A DNA stretch of 59,972 nt from Clostridiales bacterium UBA4039. GTDB taxonomy: Bacteria > Bacillota > Clostridia > Lachnospirales > Vallitaleaceae. Numbering within the stretch: position 1 is the stretch's first letter; each line of letters starts with the position of its first letter. Location of the stretch: positions 1 through 59,972 of the forward strand of contig DGAD01000039.1 of the NCBI GenBank assembly GCA_002382805.1, written 5' to 3'. The position numbers were made by a program, and so were the translations under genes. The notes beneath the pieces were generated by a model, which worked only from the letters and a program-made list of their open reading frames with translations, made no database searches and was not told the DNA's origin. Shown piece after piece: positions 1 through 11,879 of this stretch.

Positions 1-15
1 TTTGTCTACAGTCTG

Positions 16-44
16 AGCGCACTCTAATGAGGAGTGCGCTTTTT
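16..44 (+). terminator. Rho-independent terminator of a gene lying upstream of the window
   Basis: A 9-bp perfect stem (AGCGCACTC / GAGTGCGCT) with a 7-nt loop is followed by a run of T on the plus strand. The T-run orientation means it ends a plus-strand transcript from outside the window, not the minus-strand chemotaxis gene next to it. Confidence 0.75.
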
Positions 45-61
45 AAGTCTAATCTAACTAT

Positions 62-1363
62 CTATACATTAAATACACTAATATTATCCGATAATTCTTC
101 TGTTGATTGAGAGATTTTCGCTCCATAATTGGTCACTTTTTCAATACTATTTAGCTGCTCTTGAACAGAAGCAGTGACTTCTTGTGTTGACGCTGAATTT
201 TCTTGAGCAATCGCCATTAAATTATGAAGGGTATCTGTTAAGACATCTTTCATTTGATCTATTTGACTTTCTGACATATTTAAGTCCTCAATGGCCATTT
301 CCGTTTCCTGAATTGCTTTAGAAATCTCTAGAAATTTTTCCCGACTCTTAAGAACCATCTCAGATTGTTTTGTAGAAATACCATAAACCTTATCCATTGT
401 ATCAACAACTGCACTTGAGTTTGTCTGTAAACCATCCACCACTGTTTCAATTTCTTTTGTTGACTGTGTCGATTGTTCTGCAAGTTTTCTTATTTCTTCT
501 GCGACAACGGCAAAACCACGTCCCATCTCTCCGGCTCTAGCCGCTTCAATTGCAGCATTTAGGGCCAGTAAGTTCGTCTGATCAGCAATATTGGCAATCA
601 TCATACTTGCCTCACTAATGGCTTTAGCGCTTTCATTCGTTTTTTCTACAATTGTGTTAACTTCATGAATCGCCTGCATGTTTTCATCATTGGTCTTTGT
701 TAATGCATCAATGGACGCAAGGCCTTCATCCACATGGGTATCCACACGTTTTGATGAGGCATTAAGATCTTGAAGGTAGACTTGATTTTGTTCAATCGCC
801 TCGCCTAGTTTACGAACTTCTTGCGAACCTTCTTCTGTGCTTTTTGCCTGATCAACTGCACCTTGCGCAATGTTTTCTATGGCTTTGGTGATATTTTGAG
901 ATGTATCTTTAACTTGACGTAAATCTTCGTACAAATCTTCTGCCTTTTCATCTGTAGATTCTGCATTATTTTGAATTTGTTCAATTAAATTTCTAAGGCG
1001 CTCCAACATTTTATTGGTCGCTTGATCCATTTGTCCAAACTCATCTTTCCTTTGTTTGGGCAACTGTATATCTAGATCACCTTCACTCATATGCTTTAAG
1101 ATTTCAATGTAATGTTTTAACGGTTTAATAATCATATAGCGTAAAAAGACCACCATAATAATGTTCATAATGAGAATATTGATGATGGTATTAACATATA
1201 TCTCTAAGTTCCCGGTATGAATTCCGCTATTATGAACACCTTGACTGATTAATGATGACAATGGAATACTCACCAAAAAGGCTAGGGTAATGGCAACAAT
1301 AATCTTAGTCTGTAGTTTTTTAAAGTAGTTCATAAATATTACCTTTTTTAATAAATCTTTCAT
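62..1363 (-). CDS. Methyl-accepting chemotaxis protein without an extracellular sensor domain
   Basis: Signal transducer of the chemotaxis array, expected to control CheA through CheW. Two membrane helices (about residues 21-40 and 57-78) are separated by only some 16 residues, so no periplasmic or extracellular ligand-binding domain is present. A HAMP domain follows (about 79-130), then a long coiled coil with the highly conserved signalling tip around residues 257-300, which contains [16 protein letters not shown] and [17 protein letters not shown]. The start at 1363 is preceded by AAAAAGGAGAACAAAT, giving good spacing; an internal ATG ten codons later has a weaker site. It is a single-gene unit with its own promoter. 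Because the sensor domain is missing, it may sense membrane state or an intracellular cue, or pair with another receptor; that is inference. Confidence 0.93.
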   Translation of the reverse strand: MKDLLKKVIFMNYFKKLQTKIIVAITLAFLVSIPLSSLISQGVHNSGIHTGNLEIYVNTIINILIMNIIMVVFLRYMIIKPLKHYIEILKHMSEGDLDIQLPKQRKDEFGQMDQATNKMLERLRNLIEQIQNNAESTDEKAEDLYEDLRQVKDTSQNITKAIENIAQGAVDQAKSTEEGSQEVRKLGEAIEQNQVYLQDLNASSKRVDTHVDEGLASIDALTKTNDENMQAIHEVNTIVEKTNESAKAISEASMMIANIADQTNLLALNAAIEAARAGEMGRGFAVVAEEIRKLAEQSTQSTKEIETVVDGLQTNSSAVVDTMDKVYGISTKQSEMVLKSREKFLEISKAIQETEMAIEDLNMSESQIDQMKDVLTDTLHNLMAIAQENSASTQEVTASVQEQLNSIEKVTNYGAKISQSTEELSDNISVFNV

Positions 1364-1395
1364 ATTTGTTCTCCTTTTTCTTTATTCTGCGTATC

Positions 1396-1424
1396 AGTAT
1401 AACTCAATTGAATAATAAACACAA
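1396..1424 (-). promoter_or_regulatory. Promoter of the chemotaxis receptor gene
   Basis: On the minus strand TTGTGT (-35) and TATACT (-10) are separated by exactly 17 nt, about 35 nt upstream of the start codon at 1363. Confidence 0.55.
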
Positions 1425-1429
1425 ATGCA

Positions 1430-1498
1430 TTGACACAATCCAAAGATTCTGCTATGATAAACTTAATATCATATGTAACATATATAATTAATATGTTA
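1430..1498 (+). promoter_or_regulatory. tcyP promoter with downstream palindromic operator candidate
   Basis: A consensus -35 TTGACA (1430-1435) and a -10 TATGAT (1453-1458) are 17 nt apart. Immediately downstream is an inverted repeat TAACATAT / ATATGTTA (1476-1483 and 1491-1498, 7-nt gap), positioned in the early transcribed region where a repressor could act. The 12-mer TAACATATATAA inside it also occurs in the cysK leader near 21.07 kb, suggesting a common sulfur regulator. The regulator itself (perhaps CymR-like) is not in the window. Confidence 0.6.
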
Positions 1499-1517
1499 TG
1501 TTGCGAGGAGGAATTAT

Positions 1518-2906
1518 ATGAACACTACTTTTGCAATTATTATCAACGTGGTTATTATGCTTTTATTGGTCCTTGGATTATTTCAAATGCAAAAACGCCA
1601 CATCTCTTTTACAAAACGTGTATTTTTAGGTTTGATTTTAGGTATTGTATTTGGTGCGTTGCTACAAGTCATCTATGGAAGTAGCTCAACCGTCGTCCAA
1701 GACTCAAATACCTGGTTTAGCGTTATTGGAAGCGGATATGTTCGATTACTACGTATGATCGTTATTCCTTTGATTTTCGTCTCAATCATTAACGCTATCA
1801 TTACACAAGATTCAAAGAATTTAGGAAAAATGGCATCACTAATCATCGCCACCTTGATGATTACTACGGCAATCTCTGCTTTTGTAGGTGCAACGACTGC
1901 TAGTGTTTTTAATCTTACCTCCGAAGGGTTAGTTTCTGGGGATGCTGAAGTTCGAGCAAGTGAACGATTGGAGTCACGTCTTGATGATTTCCAAGCAAAG
2001 CCTATTCAACAGCAACTTGTTGAAATTATTCCACTAAATCCGATTTATGCTATGTCCGGTCAAGAAAGTTCTTCGACCCTTTCAACTGTACTGATTGCTG
2101 CACTTCTTGCTATCTCAGTCATCGGACTAAAACGTAAAAAACCGGAATCAGCGGCCTTTTTTGTTGATTTAATCAAATCCTTGCATGATGTTGTCATGCG
2201 CTTAGTGACATTAATCCTTCGCTTGACACCTTATGGTGTCCTTGCCTTGATGACACGTATGGTCTCAACAAGTAATTTTAGCGAGATTCTTCGTCTCATT
2301 AATTTTGTCTTGGCTTCATATGTTGCATTAATCATTATGTTTGCTATTCATTTGATTATTCTTACTTTATTTAAATTAAACCCGTTAACCTACGTGAAAA
2401 AAATAGCTCCTGTACTTTCGTTTGCTTTTACATCACGAAGCAGTGCCGGTACCCTTCCTTTAAATGTTGAAACGCAAATTGATGATCTAGGTGTTTCCGA
2501 AGGACATGCCAACTTATCTGCATCCTTGGGGACAAGTATTGGTCAAAATGGCTGTGCGGGAATCTACCCTGCTATGCTTGCTGTCATGATTGCTCCAACA
2601 GTCGGTATCAATCCACTTGAACCTGGGTTTTTGATTAAGCTTATCATTATTACCGCCCTCGCTTCCTTTGGTATTGCCGGAGTTGGTGGTGGAGCAACCT
2701 TTGCTGCCTTAACTGTATTATCTGCGCTTGGCCTTCCTGTTGGGTTAGTCGGCTTGCTTATTGCTATCGAACCTCTTATTGATATGGGGCGTACTGCATT
2801 AAATGTTAGTGGTTCTGTTGTTTCTGGTTTGGTTTCAGGACGTTTAATGAATAAAGTGGATTTATCCATTTATAACAGCAAAGAAAAAAAAGCTGAGAGT
2901 TTTTAA
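1518..2906 (+). CDS. tcyP: L-cystine sodium/proton symporter TcyP (DAACS family)
   Basis: Integral membrane transporter importing L-cystine, using a cation gradient. The protein is 462 residues, essentially the length of Bacillus subtilis TcyP, and I recognise strong colinear similarity throughout. Diagnostic segments include the serine-rich re-entrant loop FAFTSRSSAG near residue 304, the motif IGQNGCAGIYPAML near 340, and GVGGGATFAAL and EPLIDMGRTALNVSG near the C-terminus, which are typical of dicarboxylate/amino acid:cation symporters. The start follows a GCGAGGAGG ribosome binding site. It is monocistronic between its own promoter and a strong terminator. Regulation by cysteine or sulfur status is suggested by the shared upstream sequence with cysK, but that is inference. 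Confidence 0.93.
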   Translation: MNTTFAIIINVVIMLLLVLGLFQMQKRHISFTKRVFLGLILGIVFGALLQVIYGSSSTVVQDSNTWFSVIGSGYVRLLRMIVIPLIFVSIINAIITQDSKNLGKMASLIIATLMITTAISAFVGATTASVFNLTSEGLVSGDAEVRASERLESRLDDFQAKPIQQQLVEIIPLNPIYAMSGQESSSTLSTVLIAALLAISVIGLKRKKPESAAFFVDLIKSLHDVVMRLVTLILRLTPYGVLALMTRMVSTSNFSEILRLINFVLASYVALIIMFAIHLIILTLFKLNPLTYVKKIAPVLSFAFTSRSSAGTLPLNVETQIDDLGVSEGHANLSASLGTSIGQNGCAGIYPAMLAVMIAPTVGINPLEPGFLIKLIIITALASFGIAGVGGGATFAALTVLSALGLPVGLVGLLIAIEPLIDMGRTALNVSGSVVSGLVSGRLMNKVDLSIYNSKEKKAESF

Positions 2907-2922
2907 CTCTCGGCTTTTTTTT
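2892..2922 (+). terminator. Terminator of tcyP, overlapping its stop codon
   Basis: A 10-bp stem (GCTGAGAGTT / AACTCTCGGC, one G-T wobble) with a 3-nt loop and an 8-T tail. The tcyP stop codon falls in the hairpin loop. Confidence 0.85.
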
Positions 2923-3074
2923 ATGCCCTTTTTTGATACTGTCCCCTTCTATTTTTGCTTTTTTGTCACTTTTAGAAGAGACACTTTTCAATTATACTAG
3001 GACTATATTTTTTTATTCGTTTTTGTCACACTATGACATAAGCGCCTTATACTTATGATAAAAAGGAGTGTCCT

Positions 3075-3629
3075 ATGAAAGAACATCAAAAAATCACAAC
3101 AAAATCCGTTATTATTGCTGCTTTATTTATTGCCATCGTCTTTGTCGCTACATATGCTGTACAAATCCCTCTACCAGGAATAGCCACCGGTGGTTTGATA
3201 CATCTTGGCAATGTCGCACTTTTTTCCATTGCCATTATCTTTGGAAAACGATACGGCGCTATTGCAGGTGCTTTTGGAATGGCGCTGTTTGACGTATTAT
3301 CTCCATGGATTATATGGGCTCCCGGAACATTTGTCATACGAGGAATTATGGGCTATATGATAGGTTCTATCGCAAACACAAGCCAAAGACGGCCTATACA
3401 TATGGTTCGCCTGATGCTTGCAATGATTCTACCCAGCTTGTGGATGATTCTTGGATACTTCGCATATAATCTACTGCTTTATCATAATCTTCCTGCTGCT
3501 GTTGCTTCTTTACCCGGTGATATTACCCAGGCAGTTGCCGGAATCCTTATTGCGACACCTGTTATTTTAATCATTGAAAAATCAGGAACCTCCCAACATC
3601 TCAACCAACTTGCCGCAGAAAGGTCGTGA
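3075..3629 (+). CDS. ECF transporter S component (substrate-binding membrane subunit)
   Basis: Small hydrophobic protein of 184 residues with about six membrane segments. It has the N-terminal helix rich in small residues (IIAALFIAIVFVATYAV) and the pattern LIHLGNVALFSIAIIFG ... GAFGMALFDVLS, typical of energy-coupling-factor substrate-binding subunits. These capture vitamins or related small molecules and dock on a shared EcfA-EcfA'-EcfT module, which is not encoded here. The ribosome binding site AAAAGGAGTGTCCT precedes the ATG. The stop codon is 4 nt from the start of a class V aminotransferase, so the two are probably co-transcribed and translationally coupled. The substrate cannot be told from sequence; the partner gene hints at an amine- or amino-acid-related compound. 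Confidence 0.75.
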   Translation: MKEHQKITTKSVIIAALFIAIVFVATYAVQIPLPGIATGGLIHLGNVALFSIAIIFGKRYGAIAGAFGMALFDVLSPWIIWAPGTFVIRGIMGYMIGSIANTSQRRPIHMVRLMLAMILPSLWMILGYFAYNLLLYHNLPAAVASLPGDITQAVAGILIATPVILIIEKSGTSQHLNQLAAERS

Positions 3630-3633
3630 ATCC

Positions 3634-4737
3634 ATGTATTTAGATACCCCTAACTTTTCAAAAAAACTTATCATGACTCCAGGTCCAACTGACATTGCTC
3701 CTGAAGTTCTTGCTAAGATGTCCGATCCATTTATGCATCCTAGTATCGACCTTGATTTTTTTGAAATCTACAAAGAAACCACTCAATACCTTCAGCAAAT
3801 CATGCATACCCAAGAGGACATCTACATCTTAAATGGTGAAGGTATCCTAGGCCTTGAAGCAGCATGTGCTTCTCTTATTGAACCTGGCGACAACGTGCTT
3901 GTCATCTCCAACGGTATCTTTGGGTCAGGCTTTGCCGACTTTGCCTCACTATATGGGGCACAAGTAACGCTTTATGAGACGAATGACCAAGAACCCATTG
4001 ATGCAGATGAACTAAAGACCTTTTTGGATTCCAATCATGATTTTACTTTAGCGACCATGGTTCACTGCGAAACCCCTTCCGGACTCGTTAATCCTATTGA
4101 CTTACTGTGTCCCTTACTAAAATCTTATGGTATTTTGACTGTCGTTGATTCCGTTTCTGGTATTGGTGGATTAGAAGTCTATGCGGACCAATGGAATATA
4201 GATATTGTCTTAGGCGGCTCTCAAAAATGCCTTTCGGCTCCAAGTGGTTTAACTTTTTTATCTGTTAGCACAGATGCCAAAGAAAAAATGAAAAAAAGAA
4301 ATCACCCCATTATCGGCTTTTATGCAAACCTTATGATATGGGATGATTGGTATTCTAAAAAAAAATTTCCCTATACACAGCCTGTCAATGAAATCAAAGC
4401 ATTACATCTAGCTGCTAAGCGGGTCGTCGATGATAAGAACGTATTTAACCGACATCATGAGCAAGCCCAAAAAGTTCGAGAAACAATAAAAAGTCTGGGT
4501 CTATCTCTATATCCAAAGGCTGGATTTTCAGATACAGTCACAGCCTTTGTTGTGCCCGAAGGTCCCTCTGAGATGGATATACGCCAATATATGCTTGAAC
4601 AAAAAGGCATCTTGCTTGCAGGTTCTCTTGGATATCTCCAAGGCAAAGTGATTCGTATCGGACATATGGGGTATAATTGTACTCCTGAAAAAGTCAATCG
4701 CACACTTGAAGCATTAAGCGCATACTTTCAGCAATAA
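3634..4737 (+). CDS. Class V PLP-dependent aminotransferase (alanine/serine-glyoxylate type)
   Basis: Cytosolic PLP enzyme of 367 residues that probably transfers an amino group to glyoxylate or pyruvate. The opening MTPGPTDIAPEVLAKM and the glycine-rich GEGILGLEAACASLIEPGD match the alanine-glyoxylate aminotransferase group. The PLP lysine is in GGSQKCLSAP (about K197), preceded by the strand VDSVSGIGG that carries the cofactor-binding Asp. I chose the ATG at 3634, just after the S-component stop, because it places the family's N-terminus correctly; a longer reading frame from 3574 would overlap the preceding gene. Relatives include PucG (ureidoglycine-glyoxylate), 2-aminoethylphosphonate and serine-glyoxylate aminotransferases, so the substrate is open. 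Confidence 0.85.
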   Translation: MYLDTPNFSKKLIMTPGPTDIAPEVLAKMSDPFMHPSIDLDFFEIYKETTQYLQQIMHTQEDIYILNGEGILGLEAACASLIEPGDNVLVISNGIFGSGFADFASLYGAQVTLYETNDQEPIDADELKTFLDSNHDFTLATMVHCETPSGLVNPIDLLCPLLKSYGILTVVDSVSGIGGLEVYADQWNIDIVLGGSQKCLSAPSGLTFLSVSTDAKEKMKKRNHPIIGFYANLMIWDDWYSKKKFPYTQPVNEIKALHLAAKRVVDDKNVFNRHHEQAQKVRETIKSLGLSLYPKAGFSDTVTAFVVPEGPSEMDIRQYMLEQKGILLAGSLGYLQGKVIRIGHMGYNCTPEKVNRTLEALSAYFQQ

Positions 4738-4750
4738 TCCCCGCCATCCT

Positions 4751-7918
<3,168 letters not shown>

Positions 7919-7948
7919 CTATCATAAAATTAAAGTTAATATATCTTC

Positions 7949-7977
7949 ATCATAATACGTTAACTAAGTCTTTTCAA
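7949..7977 (-). promoter_or_regulatory. lacZ promoter
   Basis: On the minus strand TTGAAA and TATGAT are separated by 17 nt, about 50 nt upstream of the lacZ start, in the divergent region shared with the AraC gene. Confidence 0.6.
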
Positions 7978-8049
7978 TATAAAGTTTTTCATATATTATA
8001 AGAATATGAACTCACAATCTTAAAACTAATACAAAATATGGAGGATTTT

Positions 8050-8877
8050 ATGAACGCTTTTTTTCCTACAAATACGGATCATCAATTGAACCTTCCTTTT
8101 TACCTGACATCATCCGGTATTTTTTTTACTGAAACTGAAATGGATCGTCCACATGGTTATACATCGCCTCAATGGATTCAAACGATCTCTGGTTCTGGCC
8201 AACTATATATCAACGACGAAGTCTATGATATCTTTCCAAATACAGGACTGTTTATTCCAGCGCATCTTCCACACCATTATATGAAAACGGGAGAGGATTG
8301 GATCACACATTGGGTTTCATTTGACGGTTACGCGGTTGCTGATCTTCTTCAAGCATTTGGCTTAACCGATTTTGCGTATATTTCTCTAAATAATCCCCAA
8401 CAAACTCAACATCTTCTCGAACAGATATACCGTTTATCCAATAATGAATATCATCAGCACTATTTTAAAATCTCAACTTTGCTCTATGACACTATCTATG
8501 AAATTCATCGTCTACATACCACTAAAAAAAGCGCCGACATTCATGGAAGCCAGATGTTTTTGACACTTTTAGCATATATTGAAAATCATTATATGGATGA
8601 TTTTAGTTTAAACGATTTGGCTTCAATTATCCAACGTTCTCCCCAATATGTATGTCGCCTATTTCAAGCCGAACTTAGCATGCGTCCTTTTGAATATGTC
8701 CGTAATTATCGTTTGTCCAAAAGTAAATCGCTTCTCTTATCCTCACCGGATTTATCCATTCAAGATGTTGCACTGCGCGTCGGAATTAAAAGTCCCAGTT
8801 ATTATAGTGCACTTTTTAAAAAAGAAGAAAAAATAACACCTCGTGAATTTATACAACTTCATCAACGAGGTGTTTAA
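8050..8877 (+). CDS. AraC family transcriptional regulator, probable activator of lacZ
   Basis: 275-residue regulator with an N-terminal cupin-like sugar-sensing domain (HxxxPQWIQTISGSGQLYI and FIPAHLPHHY segments) and a C-terminal double helix-turn-helix: SLNDLASIIQRSPQYVCRLF followed by SIQDVALRVGIKSPSYYSALF. It is divergent from lacZ with a 149-nt intergenic region, so a role in beta-galactoside control is likely. An ATG at 8038 is part of the sequence ATGGAGGATTTT, in which GGAGG is the Shine-Dalgarno, so the true start is the ATG at 8050. A 10-bp inverted repeat (8835-8874) lies in the last codons and may end the transcript, although its T-tail is poor. Confidence 0.9.
   Translation: MNAFFPTNTDHQLNLPFYLTSSGIFFTETEMDRPHGYTSPQWIQTISGSGQLYINDEVYDIFPNTGLFIPAHLPHHYMKTGEDWITHWVSFDGYAVADLLQAFGLTDFAYISLNNPQQTQHLLEQIYRLSNNEYHQHYFKISTLLYDTIYEIHRLHTTKKSADIHGSQMFLTLLAYIENHYMDDFSLNDLASIIQRSPQYVCRLFQAELSMRPFEYVRNYRLSKSKSLLLSSPDLSIQDVALRVGIKSPSYYSALFKKEEKITPREFIQLHQRGV
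8835..8874 (+). terminator. Possible weak terminator inside the end of the AraC gene
   Basis: AACACCTCGT and ACGAGGTGTT form a 10-bp perfect inverted repeat with a 20-nt loop, ending just before the stop codon. Only three T follow before A-rich sequence, so termination efficiency is doubtful. Confidence 0.3.
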
Positions 8878-8948
8878 AAATAGCCCTTTCATAAAATCTA
8901 AATTCAGTTTATAATAGATGAGGTACAATGTATGCAAAGGAGAGTTTT

Positions 8949-9623
8949 ATGGAAAGAATTTACAGACGCGGCATTTTATATATATTAAAATATCTTATTC
9001 TTATAGGGATAATTGTCGGATTTTTATACCTTAATCGAGGTAACCGAATTTTTTCTATTCAAAACCTCCTAAATTACAGCCCGAGTAACCCTTTTTTTGC
9101 AACGATCTTTTTTTTAATATTGTATTTGATAAAACCGATTCTTTTTGTCATTCCAGTGCCTATACTGCAAATTGTTGTCGGCATGGTTTTTCCACCGCTA
9201 CTCGCATTGGGAATTAATCTTATCGGATTAGTTATTGCATGTACTGTCGCTTATGGTATCGGATCTATTCTCGGGAAAAATCGCGTGGAAGCTTTGCTCA
9301 ATAAATTTGAAAAAGGTGAAGAGCTTAAAAAAAACCGACAACAAAACGAGGGGTTTTTTGTCTTTATTATCCGTTCCATCGGACTTGTATCGATGGATAT
9401 TACCGGAATGTTTTTCGGGTCAGTTCAAACCCCATTCATCAAATATATTATTAGTTCAACCCTTGGCCTTGTGCCTTCCATGTTTATTGCCACCTTTATT
9501 GGACTAACTGCCGACGACCCCTCATCGCCAAGTTTTATACTTTCTCTGTTCGTAAAAGTCATTCTTGTTATTGTCTCTTTAAAATATTATAAGTATAAAT
9601 ATAAAAACACATCTGAAACATAA
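8949..9623 (+). CDS. TVP38/TMEM64 (DedA-like, SNARE-associated) family membrane protein
   Basis: 224-residue polytopic membrane protein. After an N-terminal helix comes the family's core, with FFLILYLIKPILFVIPVPILQIVVGMVFPP, then GLVIACTVAYGIGSILGKNRVE and the segment SIGLVSMDITGMFFGSVQTPFIKYI, equivalent to the conserved P-x-D/G-x-x-S/N-Y-x-x-G region of TVP38 proteins. Members are proposed to act in membrane lipid transport or scrambling; the exact role here is unknown. The ATG at 8949 follows AAAGGAGAGTTTT; an upstream ATG at 8928 lies before that site and is rejected. The stop codon is separated by a single base from the stop of the convergent MFS gene, with no visible terminator between them. 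Confidence 0.85.
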   Translation: MERIYRRGILYILKYLILIGIIVGFLYLNRGNRIFSIQNLLNYSPSNPFFATIFFLILYLIKPILFVIPVPILQIVVGMVFPPLLALGINLIGLVIACTVAYGIGSILGKNRVEALLNKFEKGEELKKNRQQNEGFFVFIIRSIGLVSMDITGMFFGSVQTPFIKYIISSTLGLVPSMFIATFIGLTADDPSSPSFILSLFVKVILVIVSLKYYKYKYKNTSET

Positions 9624-9624
9624 A

Positions 9625-10896
9625 TTAATCTTGGATGATGTGCATGTGTAACCGTTTTAACACTTTGTGAATATAAATTGGACAAAGTAAAATAATCATT
9701 CCGGATAAAAAGAACGTCCAACGCATGCCATTTTCCCCTACACATTCCACAATATAACTTCCTAAAAATACAGCGACAATGCTAACTAAGCCTCCAATAG
9801 CTGAATTGACACTTACAGACATTGTACGTATTTTTTGCTTTGCAAATAAAAACTGCATATTAAATAACGATATCCCTGCACCAGCCCATGCAAATCCTAC
9901 TGTAACATGAACTAAGGGTATCAGTATCTTATAATTATCAGGTGTGATAAATCCCCAAGAAAAATGTGTTAATCCTAAAAGCATCACGGAGATGCTTCCG
10001 GATAAAAACCATGACTTTTTATCCGCAAGATTTCCCCACCATGATGTAAAGGCGACACGCACCAAAATAGTCACAACCGTCATTGTCATCATATATGTAT
10101 AGCTAAGATTAAGTACATCTACCATATATACCGCCATAAAAGGCGCACCAACAAAGAGCCCCAGGTTCCAAAAAATATACATAAGAATAATTTTACTAAA
10201 AACCGGATCTAGTATTGGAGCACAAAGACGCTTTAAAAAAGCATTTTCTTTTTTAGTCTCATCCGTTGGTACATCTTCAATATGAATAAGCGCATAAATA
10301 TTTAACACGCCCATGATAACTAGCACTGCGCCTAAAAATAAAAAACCCACAAATTCTTGCCCCAACATTTTGTTATAGTCAAGAACACGTCCAAGAACAA
10401 TGGTACATACAGCGACAATTCCCAACGACAATTTTTCACGATATGCTAAATATTTACCACGAATTTGAAGTGGCGATAAATCAATCATCCAACTAGAGAT
10501 GATTGGACTGATAAGTCCATTACAAATATAAGCCAACACAAAACAACTTATAAAACCAGCCATCATTATCGTTGGCGAAGCCCCTAAGCGCATTAAAATA
10601 TAAGGGACAAAATATGTTGCTGACATAAATATCCGCAAGATAATGGCAATACTGATAACTTTTTCTTTACGGCTACGATGCCCATGAGATAAAATTAATG
10701 TCGAAAAAATTTGAAAAATCCCCATAGCGACATGTATAACGCCTATCCGACCATTTAATGTCTCACTGCCTCCTAAAAAGCTAATAAACCCTGCCAAAAA
10801 ATTACCGGTCGTCAATGAAAATTGACCAATCCCTGTAATTCCTTCCAAAATAAAATAACGCCGACTGCGTTCTTGTGTTGTGATTGCTTTTCTCAT
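9625..10896 (-). CDS. Major facilitator superfamily transporter
   Basis: 423-residue permease with about twelve membrane helices. The region between helices 2 and 3 carries SHGHRSRKEKVI, resembling the basic A-motif loop, and a longer cytoplasmic loop with charged residues (EDVPTDETKKENAFLKRL) separates the two six-helix halves. The start at 10896 follows AGAGGAAGAAGA. It is divergent from a cupin-AraC regulator gene across a 125-nt intergenic region, so uptake or export of the regulator's ligand, probably a sugar or glycoside, is a reasonable inference. No substrate can be assigned from the motifs visible. Confidence 0.85.
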   Translation of the reverse strand: MRKAITTQERSRRYFILEGITGIGQFSLTTGNFLAGFISFLGGSETLNGRIGVIHVAMGIFQIFSTLILSHGHRSRKEKVISIAIILRIFMSATYFVPYILMRLGASPTIMMAGFISCFVLAYICNGLISPIISSWMIDLSPLQIRGKYLAYREKLSLGIVAVCTIVLGRVLDYNKMLGQEFVGFLFLGAVLVIMGVLNIYALIHIEDVPTDETKKENAFLKRLCAPILDPVFSKIILMYIFWNLGLFVGAPFMAVYMVDVLNLSYTYMMTMTVVTILVRVAFTSWWGNLADKKSWFLSGSISVMLLGLTHFSWGFITPDNYKILIPLVHVTVGFAWAGAGISLFNMQFLFAKQKIRTMSVSVNSAIGGLVSIVAVFLGSYIVECVGENGMRWTFFLSGMIILLCPIYIHKVLKRLHMHIIQD

Positions 10897-11021
10897 TCTT
10901 CTTCCTCTTGCATTCTCTAGGATACCATGTATATAATATAAGAGTTAATATATTCTTTTTTTTAGAAAATACAAATGGCCATTTTGGTATTTTTCATGTC
11001 ATATCTGGTAAGGAGCATACT

Positions 11022-11879
11022 ATGAACATTGCACAAGTTATTGGTAATAAATTCAACTGGAAAAACACTTCACAACATCGCATGCTAAACTCAACGCCAC
11101 ATGAAGGTATTCTTGCCTCAGGATATGTTCGGAAAAATCAAAATTCCGGCTCACATATTCAATTAACCACGAATGAATATCACGGTGTTCTTGTAATTGA
11201 GGGATATGGATATTATGAAGACAGTAACGGAAAAATTCCTGTCAAAGCCGGTGACTTTATTCAACGCTTTCCCGGAAATACCCACTCAACTGTTCCAGAA
11301 GATGATCGTTGGTCAGAACTATATATCGTTATTGGTAAAAATCTCTTCCAAAATCTTGTTGACCTTGGCGTTCTTGGAAAAGGTTCTCCTGTCATTCACC
11401 CTGGAATTGACTTTGAAACCATTCAGTCCTTCTTATCCTTCCATGAACAGCTCGGCTATTCTGATCGCCTTGAATTGCCTTTAGTCATTCCCAAAATCAT
11501 CAATTACCTTGCACGTTTGACTTATCTTGATCGCGTAAGTCAACGTTCCTCTGACGAAAAAAACATTTTATCTGTTGCCACGGCTTATATTCACGAAAAT
11601 ATTGGAAATCGTATTTCCATTGAAGATGTTGCTCTTGAAGTAAATATGGGGTACGAAAAATTCAGAAAACTTTTTACAAAACACTATAACCTTTCTCCTG
11701 GAACATATATAATCCAGCATCGTATTTACCTTGCGCAACGCTTGCTATCGAATTCTGAACTAAGTATTAAAGAGGTTTCAATAAAATTAGGCTATGTTGA
11801 TACCTATACTTTTTCAAAACAATTCAAAAAAATCACCGGGCGTACGCCCAGTGATTTTAAGAACCAGTTTTCACAATAA
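11022..11879 (+). CDS. AraC family transcriptional regulator with cupin sensor
   Basis: 285-residue regulator. The N-terminal half has a cupin core (YHGVLVIEGYGYYEDSNG, then GDFIQRFPGNTHSTVPE), and the C-terminal domain has the two helix-turn-helix motifs SIEDVALEVNMGYEKFRKLF and SIKEVSIKLGYVDTYTFSKQF, ending with the usual TGRTPSDF. I place the start at the ATG at 11022 after GGTAAGGAGCATACT; an open frame extends back to 10884 but runs into the divergent MFS gene. It likely controls that MFS transporter. Its final codons overlap the convergent lipid-kinase gene by 23 bp, and the codons for the conserved TGRTPSDF motif also form the terminator of that gene. Confidence 0.9.
   Translation: MNIAQVIGNKFNWKNTSQHRMLNSTPHEGILASGYVRKNQNSGSHIQLTTNEYHGVLVIEGYGYYEDSNGKIPVKAGDFIQRFPGNTHSTVPEDDRWSELYIVIGKNLFQNLVDLGVLGKGSPVIHPGIDFETIQSFLSFHEQLGYSDRLELPLVIPKIINYLARLTYLDRVSQRSSDEKNILSVATAYIHENIGNRISIEDVALEVNMGYEKFRKLFTKHYNLSPGTYIIQHRIYLAQRLLSNSELSIKEVSIKLGYVDTYTFSKQFKKITGRTPSDFKNQFSQ
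11826..11858 (-). terminator. Terminator of the lipid-kinase gene, embedded in the AraC coding sequence
   Basis: On the minus strand, the kinase stop codon is followed at once by a 14-15 bp GC-cored near-perfect inverted repeat (AAAATCACTGGGC / GCCCGGTGATTTT) and a run of seven T. The same bases encode ITGRTPSDF at the C-terminus of the plus-strand AraC protein. Confidence 0.85.

Noticed and set aside
3023..3053. Promoter for the ECF S component (TTGTCA and TATACT)
   Set aside because: Spacer is 19 nt and the boxes are weak; not listed as a feature although a promoter must lie near here.
8038..8052. ATG at 8038 as start of the AraC gene
   Set aside because: The ATG is part of ATGGAGG; the GGAGG is correctly spaced for the ATG at 8050. 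The same logic was used at feoB (38274) and for the GTG before lacZ (7915).
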